From contig NZ_JAMXQV010000023.1 in assembly GCF_024703995.1 (NCBI RefSeq), forward strand, positions 108,254 to 172,253: a stretch of DNA of 64,000 nucleotides. The letters run 5' to 3'. Below are positions 52,295 through 60,697 of the stretch, one piece after another. Origin of the DNA: Amycolatopsis iheyensis. Its GTDB lineage: Bacteria > Actinomycetota > Actinomycetes > Mycobacteriales > Pseudonocardiaceae. The notes beneath the pieces are model-generated. The model was not told the DNA's origin, searched no databases, and was given only the letters and a program-made list of their open reading frames with translations. Position 1 is the first letter of the stretch; each line of letters opens with the position of its first letter. A program made the translations under genes and the position numbers.

Positions 52295-54172
52295 GTGATC
52301 AACTCCCGAAGAGCCGCCACGGTCTCGGCGGCGGTGGTCGTCGCCGGTCTGCTGGCGGCGGTTCCCGCGAGCGCCGTCCCCGGCGGTGCCGGCACGAACA
52401 TCGGCTTCACCGCGAAGCTCACCGCGGAGGGACGCGCCTGCAGTGGCGCGCTCGTCGAGCCCGCGCTCGTCCTCACCGCCGCGAGCTGCTTCCCCGACGA
52501 CCCGGCGGTCAAGCCCGTCACCGTCACCGTCGGCGGGCACACCGCGAAGGTGACTTCGCTGGTCAAGCGCACCGACCGCGACGTCGCGCTGGCCCGGATC
52601 GACACCGCGGTCACCGACGTCACGCCGCTCAAGCTCAGCGCCGCCGCCGGCGTGCCCGGGCCGTCCGACACGCTGACGCTCGCCGGCTGGGGGCGCACCG
52701 CCACCGAGTGGGTGCCCAACGAGGCGCACGTCGCCGCGTTCACCGCCGCCACGAGCACCGCGACCACCCTCGCGCTGACCGGGGCCGGCGGGGTCGACGC
52801 CTGCAAGGGCGACGCCGGTGGGCCGGTCTACCGCGCGGACGGCACCGTCGTCGCCGTCACCGGCACCTCCTGGCAGCACGGCTGCTTCGGTGAGACCGGC
52901 ACCCAGCAGGGTACGACCGGTGTCCGGGTCGACGACCTGACCTCCTGGATCCGCGGCCAGGCCATCGTCGGCACGGCGAAGGCCGTCGGTCACGGGGTCA
53001 CGCTGTCCTGGACCCCGGAGGCCGGGGCCACCAGCTACTCCGTCTACGCCAGCCCGAACGGCACGCCGAGCCCGGCCGCGGAACTGCGGGTCGCCGAGAC
53101 GCCGGGGACGACGTTCCTGCACTCGGCCACGGCCAAGACCACCTGGTCCTACCTCATCGTCTCCTCCACCGGCACGATGAGCCCGGTGTTCTCGGTGACG
53201 ACCGGCGCGCGGTCGCTGACCGACTTCACCGGCGACGGCAAGGCCGACATCGCCACCTTCACCCGCGGCTCCGCCGGCGACGTCTTCGTGGCCGGCTCGG
53301 ACGGGACGAAGTTCGCCGGCACCAGCGTCCTGTGGCACGACCGCTTCTCGGTCGGCAGCGAAATCCCGCTCTCCGGTGACTTCAACGGCGACGGCAAGGC
53401 CGACGTCGCGACGTTCGCCCGCGGCAGCACCGGCGACGTCTACGTCGCGCTGTCCGACGGCACCAAGTTCGACGGCAACGGCGTGCTGTGGCACGACTAC
53501 TTCGCCCCCAACGGCGAGGTCCCGATGGTCGGCGACTTCAACGGCGACGGCAAGGACGACATCGCCACCTTCACGCTCAGCACCTCCGGCGACGTCTACG
53601 TCGCCCTCTCCGACGGCACCAAGTTCGGCGCCGGCGCGCTCTGGCACGGGGACTTCGGCTACGGCACCGAGCTGCCCGCGATCGGGGACTTCAACGGGGA
53701 CGGCAAGGACGACATCGCGGTCTTCACCCGCGGCAGCACCGCCGACGTCTACGTCGCGCTGTCCGACGGCACCAAGTTCGTCGGCAACGGCGTCAAGTGG
53801 CACGACAGCTTCGCGTGGAACAGCGAGCAGCCGGCGGTCGGCGACTTCAACGGCGACGGCAAGGACGACATCGCCACGTTCACCCGCGGCACCACGTCCG
53901 ACGTGTTCGTCTCGCTGTCGGACGGCACGAAGTTCGTCGGCAACAGCGTCAAGTGGCACGACGCCTTCGGGCTCGACGGCGAGATCCCCGCGACCGGCGA
54001 CTTCAACGGCGACGGCAAGGCCGACATCGCGGTCTTCACCCGCGGGACCGCCGCCGACGTCTACGTCGCGGTGTCCGACGGCACCAAGTTCGTCGGCACC
54101 AGCGTCAAGTGGCACGACAACTTCGCCTACAACAGCGAGGTTCCGCTGCCCCGGGCGATCACGATCATGTAG
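52295..54172 (+). CDS. Secreted catalytically dead trypsin-fold protein with six FG-GAP repeats
   Basis: A 625-residue exported protein: signal peptide (cut near residue 27, VPASA-VPGG), trypsin fold to about residue 210, a fibronectin-like linker (VTLSWTPEAGATSYSVYASP), then six 51-52-residue FG-GAP/VCBS repeats (residues 310-621) each starting DFNGDGK(A/D)DIA, a calcium-binding loop. In the protease domain the His of LTAAHC is Ser64 (LTAASC) and the Ser of GDSGGP is Ala174 (GDAGGP); Asp96 and the cysteines remain. It cannot be a normal serine protease and is probably a binding protein. GTG start with GAGAGAAACGGA upstream. Confidence 0.85.
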   Translation: MINSRRAATVSAAVVVAGLLAAVPASAVPGGAGTNIGFTAKLTAEGRACSGALVEPALVLTAASCFPDDPAVKPVTVTVGGHTAKVTSLVKRTDRDVALARIDTAVTDVTPLKLSAAAGVPGPSDTLTLAGWGRTATEWVPNEAHVAAFTAATSTATTLALTGAGGVDACKGDAGGPVYRADGTVVAVTGTSWQHGCFGETGTQQGTTGVRVDDLTSWIRGQAIVGTAKAVGHGVTLSWTPEAGATSYSVYASPNGTPSPAAELRVAETPGTTFLHSATAKTTWSYLIVSSTGTMSPVFSVTTGARSLTDFTGDGKADIATFTRGSAGDVFVAGSDGTKFAGTSVLWHDRFSVGSEIPLSGDFNGDGKADVATFARGSTGDVYVALSDGTKFDGNGVLWHDYFAPNGEVPMVGDFNGDGKDDIATFTLSTSGDVYVALSDGTKFGAGALWHGDFGYGTELPAIGDFNGDGKDDIAVFTRGSTADVYVALSDGTKFVGNGVKWHDSFAWNSEQPAVGDFNGDGKDDIATFTRGTTSDVFVSLSDGTKFVGNSVKWHDAFGLDGEIPATGDFNGDGKADIAVFTRGTAADVYVAVSDGTKFVGTSVKWHDNFAYNSEVPLPRAITIM

Positions 54173-54327
54173 CGAGCCGCGCGGGAACGACGGCCCGGGC
54201 CGGGGACTCCCCCTGGCCCGGGCCGTTTTCGCTGGTTGGTAAAGTGCGCGCGAGCGGCGCATCGATCATCCGGAGCCGCGAACCCCGTGGTGCGCCCGGG
54301 ACCTTCGGCCCAAGGAGCTTCCCGCAG

Positions 54328-56079
54328 ATGAGCACGGTCGTCGCCGACGAGACCCCCGCTCCGCCCGTCGACGAGACCGAAGGCGGCGGGCGCGCGCGGC
54401 TCTGGAACTGGCTCGCGCTGGGGCTCACCGTCGCCCTGTTCGCGGTGCTCGCCTGGAACCGGCGCTGGATGAGCGACGACGGCCTGATCGTCCTGCGCAC
54501 GGTCCGCCAGCTGCTCGACGGCAACGGCCCGGTCTTCAACATGGGTGAGCGCGTCGAGTCCAACACCAGCACGCTCTGGACGTACCTGCTGGCGGTGTTC
54601 GCCTGGATCCCGGGGCTGCGGCTCGAGTGGCTCGCGGTGGTCATGGGGCTGCTGTGCTCCACCGGCGGCCTGCTCTTCGCCCTCGACGGCACCCGGCGGC
54701 TCGTCGGGGCGGCGCGGCCCACGTTCGTCGCGCCCGCCGGCGCGCTCGTGCTGATCGCGCTGCCGCCGTTCCGCGACTTCGCCACCTCCGGCCTGGAGAC
54801 CGGCCTGATCACGCTGTGGCTGGGCGTCACCTGGTGGCTGCTCGTGCGCCACGCGCGCAACACCCCCGCCGGCCCGGTGTGGGTCACCGCGCTGGTGGTC
54901 GGCCTCGGCGTGCTCGTCCGCCCCGACCTGGCGTTGTTCACCGCGGTCGCGGGCCTCGGCCTGCTGGTGCTCGAGTGGCGTGGCTGGCTGCGCGCGGTGG
55001 CGTGGGTGGCGGTGGCGGCGGCCCTGCCGGTCGCCTACCAGATCTTCCGGATGGGCTACTACGGCCTGCTCACGCCGAACACCGCCCTGGTCAAGGAGGC
55101 CTCCAACACGCTGTGGAGCCGCGGCTGGGCGTACCTGCGCGACTTCACCGACCCGTACTACCTCTGGGTCCCGCTCCTCCTGTGCGTCCTGCTCGGCGGG
55201 CTGGCCCTGCTGCGGACCCGGATCGACCGGCGCGTCGCGGTCGTCGTGGCCGTGCCCGTGGTCGGCGCGGCCGCCTTGGCGCTCTACGTGGTCCGCGTGG
55301 GCGGCGACTTCATGCACGCCCGGATGCTGCTGCCCGCACTGTTCTGCCTGCTGCTGCCGGTGCTGGTCGTCAAGCTCACCCGGGCCACCGTGGTGCCCGC
55401 GCTCGCGCTCGGCGCGTGGGCGGTGGTCGCCGCGGGCTGGCTGCGCACCGACTACACCCCGCTGGCGAAGCCGTTCAACGAGACGCTGGGCATCGCCGAC
55501 GAGCGGGCCGCGTACGTGTCCGAGAGCCACCACGTCCACCCGATCCTCGCCGAGGACTTCGACCAGTTCACGGTGATCACCCGCCCGATCGAAGCGCTCC
55601 TGGCGGCGGACCCGACGCCGTCGGTCTTCGTGCCGGCGAAGGACGGCAGCTGGCACCGGTACCCGTCGTCGAACGGGCACAGCGTCGTCACGTTCTTCAA
55701 CATCGGCGGACCCGGCCAGCTGCTGCCGCTGGACATGTGGGTGCACGACCCGATCGGCCTGTCGAACCCGGTCGCCGCGCACACCACGCCGTACGCGGAC
55801 CGGCGGATCGGCCACAACAAGTACGCGGGCATCGACTGGGAGGCGGCCCAGTTCGGTCAGGGGACGTCGCCGGCCGAGCTGGCGGCGCGGGGCGACTTCA
55901 CGCCGGAGCACCTCGACGCGATCCGCCGCACCCTGGCGTGCCCGCACAACCAGGAGATGCTCGACTCGGTCCGGGCGCCGCTGACGTTCGGCCGGTTCTG
56001 GGACAACCTCGTGCACGCGGTCGGGCGCACCGGTCTCCGCTACGACCACGACCCGGCCGTGGCCCAGACCTGTCGCTGA
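54328..56079 (+). CDS. AftB-like membrane arabinofuranosyltransferase (GT-C fold)
   Basis: A 583-residue membrane protein with nine to ten N-terminal helices and a soluble C-terminal domain. The first loop carries the GT-C acidic motif (NRRWMSDDGLIVLRTVRQLL, GERVESNTSTLWTYLLAV), and VRVGGDFMHARMLLPALF is a second family mark. This pattern fits AftB, which adds terminal beta-1,2-arabinofuranose to cell-wall arabinan from decaprenyl-phosphoryl-arabinose; some databases label relatives ZomB. ATG 54328 has AAGGAGC upstream. The assignment is by family; the acceptor is unproven. Confidence 0.8.
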   Translation: MSTVVADETPAPPVDETEGGGRARLWNWLALGLTVALFAVLAWNRRWMSDDGLIVLRTVRQLLDGNGPVFNMGERVESNTSTLWTYLLAVFAWIPGLRLEWLAVVMGLLCSTGGLLFALDGTRRLVGAARPTFVAPAGALVLIALPPFRDFATSGLETGLITLWLGVTWWLLVRHARNTPAGPVWVTALVVGLGVLVRPDLALFTAVAGLGLLVLEWRGWLRAVAWVAVAAALPVAYQIFRMGYYGLLTPNTALVKEASNTLWSRGWAYLRDFTDPYYLWVPLLLCVLLGGLALLRTRIDRRVAVVVAVPVVGAAALALYVVRVGGDFMHARMLLPALFCLLLPVLVVKLTRATVVPALALGAWAVVAAGWLRTDYTPLAKPFNETLGIADERAAYVSESHHVHPILAEDFDQFTVITRPIEALLAADPTPSVFVPAKDGSWHRYPSSNGHSVVTFFNIGGPGQLLPLDMWVHDPIGLSNPVAAHTTPYADRRIGHNKYAGIDWEAAQFGQGTSPAELAARGDFTPEHLDAIRRTLACPHNQEMLDSVRAPLTFGRFWDNLVHAVGRTGLRYDHDPAVAQTCR

Positions 56080-56190
56080 CAGCGATTACCCGACTTCGGT
56101 AGGTTTCGCGAATCCTTCACGGCTTTTAGTTTGAGCTGGTCGTCCCGTTCGGGACGGATATCCGGATCACCTGGGCCGAAGGGCATTTTC

Positions 56191-56895
56191 ATGCGAATGT
56201 CGAGGGCTGTTGCCGCGGTGGGTGCTGCCGCCGCGGCGTTGAGTCTGGTCTCAGCGGGAGTGGCGAACGCCCAGGAGGACATCATCGGCGGGAGCACCGT
56301 CTCCTCCGCGCCGTGGGGCGCCCAGATCTACTGGAACAACGTGACGACCTACGGCGGCTTCGAGTGCTCGGGGACGATCATCGCCCCGCAGTGGGTGCTC
56401 ACCGCCCAGCACTGCCTGAACTCGCCGGGCATGCACGTCAAGGTCGGCAACGTGACGCTGCAGCAGGGCACGAACGCGAACGTCGACCAGCAGAAGGCCT
56501 CGCCGAACGGTGACATCGCGCTGCTGCACCTGAGCACCGCGGTGAACACGACCTTCATGAAGCTCGGCACCGGGAACCCGCCGACGGGCTCGACCAACCA
56601 GATCTACGGCTGGGGCCGCACGCAGGGCACCAGCCCGCCCTCGAGCACCCTCAAGGCGGCCAACGTGCGCGTGACGGGCACCAGCACCGACGCGTTCGGC
56701 GGCCGCGCGATCGCCAGCCAGGGCGTCAACGGCTCGGCGTGGCACGGCGACTCGGGTGGCCCGCAGCTCTACAACGGCGTCCAGGTGGGCGTCTGCTCGA
56801 CGGGCAACAACTCCGGTTCGAACCCGCAGGGCACGCAGAACTACGCGAGCATCGACTCGAGCCGCAGCTGGATCCGCACCACCGCCGGCGTCTGA
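56191..56895 (+). CDS. Secreted trypsin-like serine protease
   Basis: A 234-residue exported protease. The signal peptide ends near VANA-QED (residue 27) and the mature part starts IIGGS a few residues later, so a short propeptide may be removed. The catalytic triad is complete: His74 (LTAQHC), Asp108 (GDIALLHL) and Ser188 (WHGDSGGP). It is therefore active-looking, unlike the trypsin-fold protein at 52-54 kb. ATG 56191 was chosen; 56197 is also possible. Substrates unknown. Confidence 0.9.
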   Translation: MRMSRAVAAVGAAAAALSLVSAGVANAQEDIIGGSTVSSAPWGAQIYWNNVTTYGGFECSGTIIAPQWVLTAQHCLNSPGMHVKVGNVTLQQGTNANVDQQKASPNGDIALLHLSTAVNTTFMKLGTGNPPTGSTNQIYGWGRTQGTSPPSSTLKAANVRVTGTSTDAFGGRAIASQGVNGSAWHGDSGGPQLYNGVQVGVCSTGNNSGSNPQGTQNYASIDSSRSWIRTTAGV

Positions 56896-56945
56896 CGGAG
56901 TGTCGCGGGGAGGCCGCTTCGGCCTTCCCGCGGCATACTCGCGCC

Positions 56946-57389
56946 ATGAAGTTCCGCACCCAGGTGCTGCTCGGCGGCAAGACCGCGACCGGCCTGCCGG
57001 TTCCCGCCGAGGTCGTCGAAGCGCTCGGCGCCGGCAAGAAGCCCGCGGTCACCGTGACGCTCGGCGGGCACACCTACCGCACGACGGTCGCGAGCCGGGC
57101 CGGGCAGTTCCTGCTGTCGCTGAGCGCGGAGAACCGCGAGAAGGCCGGCGTCGCCGCGGGCGACGACGTCGAGGTGGAGATCGCGCTCGACACCGCGCCG
57201 CGGGTGCTGGAGATCCCGCCGGACCTGACCGCGGCGCTCGCCGCTGACGACATCGCGCGGGCCCGGTTCGAAAGCCTTTCCTACAGCGCGAAGCAGCGGT
57301 TCGTGCTGCCGATCGGCCAAGCGAAGACCGAAGAGACCCGGCAGCGTCGCGTCGCCAAGGTGATCACCGACCTGCGTGCCGATCCATGA
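56946..57389 (+). CDS. DUF1905 / YdeI-OmpD-associated protein
   Basis: A 147-residue protein. Residues 1-85 match DUF1905 (MKFRTQVLLGGKTATGLPVP, VTVTLGGHTYRTTVASRAGQ). The rest is the YdeI-type helical tail (RFESLSYSAKQRFVLPIGQA, ETRQRRVAKVITDL). Function is unknown. It overlaps the next gene by four bases (ATGA), so the two are likely one transcript. Confidence 0.85.
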   Translation: MKFRTQVLLGGKTATGLPVPAEVVEALGAGKKPAVTVTLGGHTYRTTVASRAGQFLLSLSAENREKAGVAAGDDVEVEIALDTAPRVLEIPPDLTAALAADDIARARFESLSYSAKQRFVLPIGQAKTEETRQRRVAKVITDLRADP

Positions 57390-57871
57390 TGGACGCGGGC
57401 ACGCTGCTGCGCGTGCTCGACGCCGTTCGCCCGGCGCGGGTGTGGCTGGCCGGCGGCTGGGGCATCGACGCGCTTCTGGGCCACCGGACACGCGAACACC
57501 GCGACCTCGACCTGCTGCACCGCGCCGACCAGGAGCCCGCCGTGCTGGCGGCACTCGACGGCCTGGGCTACCGCGAAACCCTCGACCTGCGCCCGGTCCG
57601 GTTCGTGCTTTCCGACGGCCGGACCGAACTGGACCTGCACCCGCTCGTCTTCGCCGAAGACGGCTCGGCCACCCAGGCCGCCGACGATCAGGGCGCGACT
57701 TTTCCGTACCCCGCAGACTGCTTCGTCACCGGCCGAGTCCTCGGCGTCGAAGTGCCGTGCGTTTCCGTTGCCCAGCAGGTCTTCTTCCACCAGGGCTACG
57801 ACGCCCGGCCGCACGACCTCGCGGACATGCGCCACCTCCGCGAGGCCTTCGGGGTGACCACCCACTTCTAG
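57386..57871 (+). CDS. Nucleotidyltransferase-fold protein, Lnu/ANT-like
   Basis: A 161-residue small nucleotidyltransferase. The motif VWLAGGWGIDALLGHRTREH followed by RDLDLLH matches the minimal NTase fold of lincosamide (Lnu) and some aminoglycoside nucleotidyltransferases, with the metal-binding D-x-D. Many such genes in soil actinobacteria have unknown substrates, so resistance is only a possibility. A second ATG lies at 57389. The 3' end overlaps the convergent AMP-ligase gene by four bases. Confidence 0.78.
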   Translation: MMDAGTLLRVLDAVRPARVWLAGGWGIDALLGHRTREHRDLDLLHRADQEPAVLAALDGLGYRETLDLRPVRFVLSDGRTELDLHPLVFAEDGSATQAADDQGATFPYPADCFVTGRVLGVEVPCVSVAQQVFFHQGYDARPHDLADMRHLREAFGVTTHF

Positions 57872-59286
57872 TCCACAATGGACTGCCGCAGCGCCGCCTT
57901 GTCCGGTTTCCCCGACGGCGCCACCGGAACCGCGCCCACGAACGTGAACCGCGCCGGCACCGCCGCCTCGCCCAGCTCCGCCGCCACCGCCTTGCGCAGC
58001 GCGGCCGGCTCGGGTGACCGGCCGGGCGCCGGGACCACGAACGCGTGCGCCGCCTCGCCGGTGCGCTCGTCCGGAACCGCCACGACGTAGGCCTGGTCGA
58101 CGTCCGGGTGCGCGGCGATCGCCCGCTCGATCGGGCCGGTGTAGTGGATGATCGCGTTGACGATCACGACGTCGCGGGCGCGGCCGGACAGGTGCAGGTA
58201 ACCCGCCGCGTCGAGATGCCCGAGGTCCTGGGTGCGCACCCAGCCGTCGCGCAGCACTTCGGCCGTGGCCGCCTCGTCCCGCCAGTACCCCGCGAACGCC
58301 GACGGCGTCCGCACCCAGATCTCGCCGCCGGCGCGGACGTCGATTTCGACGGCGTCACAAGCTTTCCCGACCGAGCCCGGGCCCTCGTCGGCCCGGCAGA
58401 CGGTCAGCATCCCGGTCTCGGTCTGCCCGTACGCGTGGTGCATCGCCGGCCCGACCCGCTGGGCCGCCTCGGCCAGCTTGTGCGGCGGCACCGGGGAACC
58501 GGCCACCATCAACATCCGCAGCCCGCTCAGGTCGACGTCTTCGGTGCGCAGCACGTCCAGGACCTGGATCAGCCGGGGCACGGTGGTCAGCGCCGCCGTG
58601 ATCCGCAGCCGCGGCAGGATGTACGGGAAGTCCGGCAGGTCTTCGGGGATCACGGCGGTGCCGCCGGCGAACAGCGACAACGCCAGCTGCTCCACCATCA
58701 CCGCGCTCGCGAGCGAGCCGAACAGCAGGTACCGGCCGAACTTCTCGCCGAGCCGCGCGTGGGCGGAGCCGGGTGCCGGCGGCTGCCACACCCGGCCCTC
58801 GGTCAGCGCGCGGTAGCTGTAGGCCACCCCCTTGGGGACGCCGGTGCTGCCGCTGGTGAACACGACCGTCGCGATGTCGTCCGGCCGCCCCCGCGGCACC
58901 GGCTCGGCGTAGTCCGCCCGGAGCACGTCGTCGAGCCGCAGGACCGGCACCCCGGCGGCACCCAGCTCGACGGAGCCGTCCACGACGACCGCCGCGACGT
59001 CGCCGAGGACGTGGCGCACCTGCGCTTCCGGGAGCCCGGCCCGCACCGCGACCGCGCGGCCGCCGAGCACGTGCACGGCGACCAGCGCGGCGAACCCTTC
59101 GGGCGTGACCCCGGTGGCGAGCCCGACCCCGTCACCCGGCCGGATCCCGGCGGCCCGCAGGCCGGCGGCACACCGCCCGACGAGCTCCCGCAGCGCGCCG
59201 CGGGTGGTGACCCGCGAGCCGAGTTCGAACGCCGGGACGTCCGGGGCGCGCCCCAGCTCGTCCAGCAGTGCCTGCGGGTGGACCAT
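57868..59286 (-). CDS. AMP-forming acyl-CoA synthetase-like protein
   Basis: A 472-residue ANL-family adenylating enzyme. The P-loop-like motif is VFTSGSTGVPKGVAYSYRAL, motif A5 is HHAYGQTETGML, and the C-terminal catalytic lysine is in VAPSGKPDKAAL. The hinge motif (GRARDVVIVNAIIHYTGPIE) departs from the usual GR-x-K-D-x-I-x-x-x-G-x-N-I, so the substrate may be unusual. The N-terminal domain is shorter than in common fatty-acyl ligases. The substrate cannot be told. It is divergent from the WXG100 genes. Confidence 0.85.
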   Translation of the reverse strand: MVHPQALLDELGRAPDVPAFELGSRVTTRGALRELVGRCAAGLRAAGIRPGDGVGLATGVTPEGFAALVAVHVLGGRAVAVRAGLPEAQVRHVLGDVAAVVVDGSVELGAAGVPVLRLDDVLRADYAEPVPRGRPDDIATVVFTSGSTGVPKGVAYSYRALTEGRVWQPPAPGSAHARLGEKFGRYLLFGSLASAVMVEQLALSLFAGGTAVIPEDLPDFPYILPRLRITAALTTVPRLIQVLDVLRTEDVDLSGLRMLMVAGSPVPPHKLAEAAQRVGPAMHHAYGQTETGMLTVCRADEGPGSVGKACDAVEIDVRAGGEIWVRTPSAFAGYWRDEAATAEVLRDGWVRTQDLGHLDAAGYLHLSGRARDVVIVNAIIHYTGPIERAIAAHPDVDQAYVVAVPDERTGEAAHAFVVPAPGRSPEPAALRKAVAAELGEAAVPARFTFVGAVPVAPSGKPDKAALRQSIVD

Positions 59287-59371
59287 CTCGACCGCCTTTC
59301 GCCCGGGGCCTCCGGGTCTACCGGGCGGATCTCAGAATTTCGGCAGAACCGCGCCGACCTGCGGTTTTCCC

Positions 59372-59389
59372 CGTCTGCCACGGCAGACG
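59372..59389. promoter_or_regulatory. Perfect 18-base palindrome between divergent genes
   Basis: CGTCTGCC-AC-GGCAGACG is a perfect inverted repeat 83 bases upstream of the AMP-ligase start and about 150 upstream of the first WXG100 gene. It could be an operator for either gene; no dedicated regulator is next to it. Confidence 0.45.
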
Positions 59390-59542
59390 CGCGGGCGGGG
59401 TGATCCCTGTGGGTATAAAAGCCGTCACCGCGACCGGCAGTTGTGCCGTTTGACCACACCACGCTCTTTTCTAGCGTGAGTTTCACACCGCGCGGACCAC
59501 CGCGCCAGGGGTTATTCGCTTCAGGAAGGAGGTGGCCCGTCG

Positions 59543-59887
59543 ATGTCCAGTCCGGGATTCCAGGCAGATTCCGCTGCCATGACGCGCGCCGTCCAGGGTT
59601 TCGAGGAAACCGCGACGAACGCCAAGTCCACGATGGCCAGCTTGGAGTCCGAGCTGACCGAGGCGCTCCGCAACTACAAGGGTGACCAGGCTGTCGCGTT
59701 CTGGGACCTCCAGCGGCGCCTGCAGGAGAAGATGACCGTGGCGGTCAAGGAGCTCGACACCATGTCGCAGCTCGTCCACACCAGCCACCAGAACTACGGC
59801 CGCGGCGACGCCGACGTCCACCAGAGCTTCCAGGGGGTCGGCAACACCCTCGAGGGCTCGGGCGTGATCCCCCGCCTCAACCCCTGA
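59543..59887 (+). CDS. WXG100-family protein (Y-x-G variant)
   Basis: A 114-residue helical-hairpin protein of the ESX/WXG100 type. The turn is YKGDQAVAFW, with tyrosine in place of the usual tryptophan. The flanking helices (AVQGFEETATNAKSTMASLE, LQRRLQEKMTVAVKELDTMS) fit the fold. A very strong ribosome site (AGGAAGGAGGTGG) precedes the ATG, suggesting high expression. It is paired with the next WXG100 gene, and such pairs form heterodimers that are exported together by EccC. Confidence 0.88.
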   Translation: MSSPGFQADSAAMTRAVQGFEETATNAKSTMASLESELTEALRNYKGDQAVAFWDLQRRLQEKMTVAVKELDTMSQLVHTSHQNYGRGDADVHQSFQGVGNTLEGSGVIPRLNP

Positions 59888-59904
59888 CCTGAGAGGACTG
59901 ATCG

Positions 59905-60207
59905 ATGGCCGACGTCGTCGAAATCAACTTCGCCGCGCTGCAGCACAGCTCGGCGTCCCTGGCCGCCAAGGCCAAGGCCCTCACCTCGCAGCTGGAGCAG
60001 CTGCACCAGAACCTCCAGCCGATCACCGCGACCTGGTACGCCTCCGGCAGCTCCGCCGGTGACGCGGCCCGCCAGTCGGAGACCCGGCTGCGCCAGGCCA
60101 CCGCGGACATCGTCGCCATCATCGCCCAGTTCGGCGGCAAGGTCGGCGAGGCCCACGACCTCCAGCAGTCGCTGGAGAACCGCAACCAGGGACTGTTCGC
60201 GGGCTGA
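59905..60207 (+). CDS. WXG100-family protein
   Basis: A 100-residue protein, exactly the standard WXG100 length. The turn is ITATWYASGSSAG (W near residue 45, W-Y-A-S-G rather than strict W-x-G). Helices on both sides are clear (LAAKAKALTSQLEQLHQNLQ, RLRQATADIVAIIAQFGGKV). It lies 17 bases after its partner. Export by the type VII system 10 kb upstream is inferred. Confidence 0.88.
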   Translation: MADVVEINFAALQHSSASLAAKAKALTSQLEQLHQNLQPITATWYASGSSAGDAARQSETRLRQATADIVAIIAQFGGKVGEAHDLQQSLENRNQGLFAG

Positions 60208-60310
60208 TCCGCGCCCAGACGTCGGTCGGCCGGTGCGGGAAACCCCCCGCTCGCACCGGCCGACCGGCTTTCCCACTGTCAGAGCGTGCGACCCAGAGAG
60301 CCGGGACCCG

Positions 60311-60697
60311 ATGCCAGACCAGTCGTACTACGTCCACCTGGAATCGCTGAAGGACTTCGTGCGGGAGCTGGAAACCCAGATCCACGCGATGGCCAAGCCG
60401 AACGACTTCCTGCTCACCCTCGGCCAGGAGCCGCTGCTGTTCGGCGAGTTCGGCGAGGCCGGCTCGCTGGCCGAGGCCCACCGCGCCGCCGTCGCGGAGA
60501 TGCAGGGCGTGCTCGACCAGGTCCGCAGCGCGATCGGGTTCGCGCAGGACGTCACCACCACGGTCGCCGACGGCTACCAGCACGCCGACGAGGCGGTCGC
60601 CGGAGACCTCCACACCTCGGGCGCCGTCACCGGCCTGCTCGACCCCGTGCTCGGCCTGCTCGGCCTGGGCGACTCGGACGGGAGCCGCAAGGGATGA
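60311..60697 (+). CDS. ESX-like helical protein
   Basis: A 128-residue helical protein (MPDQSYYVHLESLKDFVREL, EAHRAAVAEMQGVLDQVRSA, VADGYQHADEAVAGDLH) without a W-x-G turn. Its size, amphipathic helices and coupling to a PPE-like gene (ATGA overlap) suggest a PE-like or chaperone-like partner of that protein. No family was recognised by name. Confidence 0.65.
   Translation: MPDQSYYVHLESLKDFVRELETQIHAMAKPNDFLLTLGQEPLLFGEFGEAGSLAEAHRAAVAEMQGVLDQVRSAIGFAQDVTTTVADGYQHADEAVAGDLHTSGAVTGLLDPVLGLLGLGDSDGSRKG

Noticed and set aside
54127..56049. A 640-codon minus-strand frame opposite the AftB-like gene
   Set aside because: Antisense shadow; the plus-strand gene shows membrane helices and GT-C motifs.
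52295..56895. Secreted trypsin-type proteins as replacements for the missing mycosin
   Set aside because: Mycosins are subtilisin-type with a C-terminal membrane helix; these have the trypsin fold, and one is catalytically dead.
57868..59286. The AMP-ligase as part of a nonribosomal peptide or polyketide cluster
   Set aside because: No carrier protein, condensation or ketosynthase gene is nearby.
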